From JBDTMC01 sp039934475 (GTDB taxonomy: Bacteria; Acidobacteriota; Terriglobia; Bryobacterales; Bryobacteraceae): DNA of 8,822 nt. The notes under the pieces are model-generated. The model made no database searches. It was not told the origin of the DNA and saw only the letters and a list, made by a program, of their open reading frames with translations. The stretch spans positions 1-8,822 of the forward strand of contig JBDTMC010000330.1 of assembly GCA_039934475.1 (NCBI GenBank), in the 5' to 3' direction. This document shows, piece by piece, positions 5,645 through 8,822 of this stretch; position 1 is the first letter of the stretch; each line of letters starts with the position of its first letter. Position numbers and translations under genes: made by a program.

Positions 5645-7135
5645 ATGGAACCCTCCCGGCGCACATTCCTAAGGACTGCCGCGGCGCTCTCCGCGGTACC
5701 GGCGTTCCCGGCCGACGACCGCGCGATCCTGCAAGCGGAAATAGAAAAGCACCATACGGAGAACGTTCAGCGCCTGCAGGACTGGATCCGTACGCCCTCC
5801 ATTGCCGCTGAAAGTCGCAACATGCCGGCAGGCTGCGATCTTATGATGCGTCTGCTGCGCGAAGCCGGTTTTGACCAGGTGACCAAGGTCCCCAGTGATG
5901 GCGTGCCCGGCGTCTTCGCCACCCTCGATGCCGGTGCGCCGCAAACGTATGGTGTCTACTTCATGTACGACGTCAAGGGCGCTGACCCCGCCGAATGGGA
6001 CTCGCCGCCCTTCGACGCAGCACTAGTCGATCGCGAAGGCCTGGGCAAAGTGGTGACCGGGCGTGGGGCGGTGAATCAAAAAGGGCCGGAATCTGCTTTC
6101 CTCGCCGCCTTACACGCGTTTCGCACTGCCGGCAGGAAACTGCCTGTGAACCTGGTATTGGTGGCTGAAGGAGAGGAAGAGATCGGCTCGCCGCACTTCG
6201 CTCAAATCGTCCAACGATCAGAGGTAATGGCCGCGTTACGGAAGTGTACCGGCATGTTCATGCCCGCGGCGATCCAGTCACCGGACGGCACGGCCACTAT
6301 CACTCTCGGCGCCAAAGGCGTCATCGAGGTTGAGCTTGTCTCGAGCGGCGAAAAGTGGGGTCGCGGCCCGCAGAAAGACGTCCATTCCAGCCTCGAAGCG
6401 GCGGTGGATAGCCCTGCATGGCATCTCGTCCAGGCTCTCAATACGCTCGTGGAGGCAGACGGTCACACGCCCGCAATCGAAGGATTCTTTGAGAACGTGC
6501 GCCCGCTCAGCTCCCAAGAGAAGGCAATGATCCGGGTCGCTGCGGCCAAGCAGAGCGAGTCGCTGTTCAAGCAATCGCTCGGCATTCAGCACTGGGTCCA
6601 CAATGTGGACTGGCTGGAATCGCGCGAACTCATCGCCGGACGTCCTACGGTGAATATAGAGGGGCTCGTCGGCGGCTACACCGGACCGGGGGGCAAGACC
6701 GTTCTGCCGCATCGTGCCGTTGCAAAGCTCGACCTGCGCCTGGTTCCCAATATGACCGCCAAGGAGGCGCTGGCCAAACTGAAAGCGCATCTCGCGAAGA
6801 AGGGCTTCGGCGACATCGAAGTCAACATGAGCGGCGGCTACGATCCCACCAGCACTCCCGCTGATTCGAAAGTGGTCCGCGCCTCGCAAGCACTCCTCAC
6901 CCGTGCCGGCGCGGACGTGGTGCTGTGGCCGCGAATGGGCGGCTCTTGGCCGGGATATGTCTTCACCGGCGAACCGCTCAAACTCGCCGCTACGCACTTT
7001 GGCCTCGGTTACGGCACGGGCGCGCATGCGCCGAACGAGTTCTACGTCATCGAATCAAAGAACAAGAAGATCGACGGTTTCGACGGCGCCGCACTATCGT
7101 TCGTGGACTACCTGTACGAACTGGCCAAAGCATAA
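5645..7135 (+). CDS. M20-family peptidase homologue with Tat signal and altered metal site
   Basis: A 496-residue protein of the M20/M25/M40 zinc-peptidase family (carboxypeptidases, dipeptidases, deacylases). The start MEPSRRTFLRTAAALSAVPA is a twin-arginine signal (Arg5-Arg6), so it is exported folded. Family landmarks are present: EWDSPPF, GEEEIGS (catalytic Glu178 and ligand Glu179), a lid or dimerisation domain in the middle, KLDLRLVPNM, GGSWPG and GAHAPNEF with the last ligand His461. Three usual ligands are not. The HxD motif reads MYD (Met107, Asp109), the GRGxxDDKG motif reads GRGAVNQKG (Asn144 and Gln145 for Asp-Asp), and I see no Asp where the SD motif before the lid domain should be. 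It may bind metal differently or be inactive. ATG 5645 is preferred over 5609, which lies inside the DUF885 gene. The 3' end overlaps lhr by 28 bases. Confidence 0.9.
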   Translation: MEPSRRTFLRTAAALSAVPAFPADDRAILQAEIEKHHTENVQRLQDWIRTPSIAAESRNMPAGCDLMMRLLREAGFDQVTKVPSDGVPGVFATLDAGAPQTYGVYFMYDVKGADPAEWDSPPFDAALVDREGLGKVVTGRGAVNQKGPESAFLAALHAFRTAGRKLPVNLVLVAEGEEEIGSPHFAQIVQRSEVMAALRKCTGMFMPAAIQSPDGTATITLGAKGVIEVELVSSGEKWGRGPQKDVHSSLEAAVDSPAWHLVQALNTLVEADGHTPAIEGFFENVRPLSSQEKAMIRVAAAKQSESLFKQSLGIQHWVHNVDWLESRELIAGRPTVNIEGLVGGYTGPGGKTVLPHRAVAKLDLRLVPNMTAKEALAKLKAHLAKKGFGDIEVNMSGGYDPTSTPADSKVVRASQALLTRAGADVVLWPRMGGSWPGYVFTGEPLKLAATHFGLGYGTGAHAPNEFYVIESKNKKIDGFDGAALSFVDYLYELAKA

Positions 7136-8822
7136 TCCGAGAGTCGCATCGCCGCGGCCACCGTCGCCACGTTGATGCGAGGGCCGGGCATCAGGATGCC
7201 GGCCAGGTTCAAGGGATCGGCGGCTGCGATCTCGATGCTATCCTCCGAGTGGTCGGGCACCCGCCTCACAGACCGCAGCAAGTCCACCGCCTCGGGCAAC
7301 GCGAACTGCTCACCTGAGAAGCCCGCCACAAAGCGCCCACCGCGAATCTCACCTTGCGCTTCCAAGCGCCGGTATACCGGGAGCAGTTCACGCCACGGCG
7401 GCGCGGCCGATTCGCGTGCCAGCAGGTCGCGGAAGACCACCCCCCAGCGTCGCAGCAGTTGATGACCGAACTCGACGGCTCGGTCGCCCCCCGTGTACCG
7501 GCGCAATAGACTCCACCGTCCCACGGCGTGACGCGGCCGCGCTTTCCGGCTGCTGCCTTCGCCGCGCCGCCGCTTTGGATCGATCAACGCTCGCAGGTTC
7601 TCAAACCCGTCGCCTGTCACCAGACCCGCCGCTACCAACTCCCACATCGCGTCTTCGATCTCGCTTGGCAAGTGATGCGTGCCGCGAGTCAAATCGGGAA
7701 AGAAACTCGCTCCTTCGGAGCGCAAATACGCCGCCACATCCTGCGCCACCGGCGAGAGCGTCTCCGTGCCGCTCTCCTCCTCCAACAGCCACTCCGCGCT
7801 TTCGCGGATCAAAAACGAAATCGGTGTCAGCTTGGTTGCCCGAACGCGAGTACCCTCCGCGCGCCGCAACCGTGCCCACATCACTTCACCGCTCAGACAG
7901 AGTTCATCCAGAAACTCCGGTTTGTACTTTGTCACACGGCGCGGCAGAATCTGTTTCTCCCATGCCGCGGCCGGCAGTTCGTAGCCCTGCAACTGCCGAA
8001 TGATCTGGAGCGTCCCATCGGCCCCATGCAATTGCTGCCCGGGCAGCAGATGGTGCCACCGCAGCAGGAATCTGTGGAAGTCCAAGGCGCTGCCCGGTTC
8101 AATCTCACGCCGCAGCTTGCCCAGCGTGGTGCGGTGAATGCGCGCCAGCACGCGCCGGTTGCACCATTCGAGTTCACTGGTGGGATCGGAGTTACGGAAG
8201 TGCCCGCGCAGTACCTGCCCCTCCGCCTCCAGCCGCGCCATCGCCTCGTCGATATACGATTGCGGCAAGGCGAGGCGTGCAGCGAGCTCGGTTGCGGTCA
8301 ACGGTCCGCTCGATTCCATCCACCCGCGAAGGATGGCCGACACATCGTCCACCAACGCGCGCCGCTCCACCGCAGCCCAAAAACCGCGATGGAGGAACAC
8401 TCGTCCACTGCGACGCAACTCCTCGAACCACGGCGCAAAAGCCTCGTCCGGCGGATACAGAATCAGGCTCAGCAAGGCGTCGTGCAACTCCTCGGCATCG
8501 CGCACGGTGGGCCAGGACTCTTCGCTCACCAGAGCGATTGCTTCCGGATCCAGCACGCCCGCGCCGTGTTCGGCTGAAGGCAGCGTGCGGCGCAGTTGCA
8601 CAGCGCGGGCCCGACGCTCCTCTAGCGGCGCGTTATCCAGGAACGCATACGGATTCGCGTTGAGAATCTCATGACAGAACGGCGATGGCTCCGCGGTATC
8701 CACGGCCACGGTGCGAATGGTCTTCCCCTCAATTCCTGCAAGCACGCGCCGCAGGCCATCCAGGTCCATCGCTTCATGCAGGCAGTTGTCCACTGTCTCC
8801 CGCACTAGCGGATGATCGGGAA
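7108..8822 (-). CDS. lhr: Lhr-type ATP-dependent DNA helicase, C-terminal part only
   Basis: About 571 residues of the C-terminal part of Lhr, a superfamily 2 DNA repair helicase of around 1,400-1,500 residues in bacteria. The frame is open through the right edge (PDHPLVRETVDNCLHEAMDL), so the helicase motor and the start are outside the window. The beginning matches the end of the DEAD/H-associated region (EPSPFCHEILNANPYAFLD, then PLEERRARAVQLRR). The rest is the Lhr C-terminal domain, with winged-helix-like stretches (LTATELAARLALPQSYIDEA) and the signature LQGYELPAAAWEKQILPRRV, then LDELCLSGEVMW. The E. coli C-terminal domain has been linked to uracil glycosylase activity. I cannot judge that activity here. 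The gene ends at TAG 7110-7108, inside the M20 gene on the opposite strand. No break is visible in the part shown. Confidence 0.93.
   Translation of the reverse strand, partial: PDHPLVRETVDNCLHEAMDLDGLRRVLAGIEGKTIRTVAVDTAEPSPFCHEILNANPYAFLDNAPLEERRARAVQLRRTLPSAEHGAGVLDPEAIALVSEESWPTVRDAEELHDALLSLILYPPDEAFAPWFEELRRSGRVFLHRGFWAAVERRALVDDVSAILRGWMESSGPLTATELAARLALPQSYIDEAMARLEAEGQVLRGHFRNSDPTSELEWCNRRVLARIHRTTLGKLRREIEPGSALDFHRFLLRWHHLLPGQQLHGADGTLQIIRQLQGYELPAAAWEKQILPRRVTKYKPEFLDELCLSGEVMWARLRRAEGTRVRATKLTPISFLIRESAEWLLEEESGTETLSPVAQDVAAYLRSEGASFFPDLTRGTHHLPSEIEDAMWELVAAGLVTGDGFENLRALIDPKRRRGEGSSRKARPRHAVGRWSLLRRYTGGDRAVEFGHQLLRRWGVVFRDLLARESAAPPWRELLPVYRRLEAQGEIRGGRFVAGFSGEQFALPEAVDLLRSVRRVPDHSEDSIEIAAADPLNLAGILMPGPRINVATVAAAMRLSDYALASSYR

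Noticed and set aside
3927..7135. DUF885 and M20-type pair as a new biological system
   Set aside because: Both are known exported peptidase families, and an adjacent peptidase pair is easily explained as peptide scavenging; only the altered M20 metal site is unusual.
7416..8674. Long plus-strand frames across lhr (7416-8003, 7528-8577, 8138-8674)
   Set aside because: No recognisable domain, composition typical of shadows, and the minus strand reads clean Lhr sequence throughout.
3446..8822. Phosphoesterase plus Lhr as a ligase-associated DNA repair cluster (PdeM-like)
   Set aside because: The phosphoesterase has the small YfcE/MJ0936 motif pattern, is separated from lhr by two peptidase genes, and no DNA ligase is present.
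1..8822. Mobile element, defence system, CRISPR array, riboswitch or tRNA
   Set aside because: No direct repeats, inverted terminal repeats, integrase or transposase motifs, or structured RNA patterns were seen; coding density leaves almost no intergenic space.

Overview
This is a GC-rich (by eye roughly 60%) bacterial chromosomal window with tightly packed genes, and it looks like ordinary core genome. The mix of a long-form Lhr helicase, a secreted DUF885 peptidase paired with a Tat-exported M20-type peptidase, and a DinB protein beginning near a PEPWLRG motif suggests Acidobacteriota, perhaps the Solibacter/Bryobacter group. That placement is inference from recalled family resemblance. I see no tRNA, rRNA, CRISPR array, insertion sequence, phage gene or recognisable defence system.

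Layout. Positions 1-1974 (minus strand) hold a YycJ/WalJ-type metallo-beta-lactamase-fold nuclease followed by purB (adenylosuccinate lyase). They are joined by a 4-base GTGA overlap, and purB runs off the left edge. A TauE/SafE membrane transporter (2012-2740, plus) diverges from that pair across a very short spacer. Next comes a small decayed reading frame (2750-2980) with a signal-like start, an in-frame TGA and an SH3-like tail. It is followed by a DinB-family protein (2980-3504, plus), whose 3' end overlaps that of a convergent small metallophosphoesterase (3446-3904, minus). The phosphoesterase diverges, across only 22 bp, from a DUF885 secreted metallopeptidase (3927-5636, plus). Eight bases later an M20-type peptidase homologue follows (5645-7135, plus). 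The C-terminal part of lhr (7108-8822, minus) overlaps the M20 end tail-to-tail and enters from the right edge.

How the genes work together. purB (purine synthesis) and walJ look co-transcribed and translationally coupled. The DUF885 and M20 genes probably form an exported peptide-degrading pair. The other genes are neighbours with no evident shared pathway.

The points most worth a second look are: the broken SH3-tailed gene; the M20 protein, which lacks several usual metal ligands; the apparent non-AUG start of walJ; and two very short divergent spacers with overlapping -10-like boxes and start codons that lack Shine-Dalgarno sites, suggesting leaderless or nearly leaderless transcripts. 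I found no convincing new multi-gene system.
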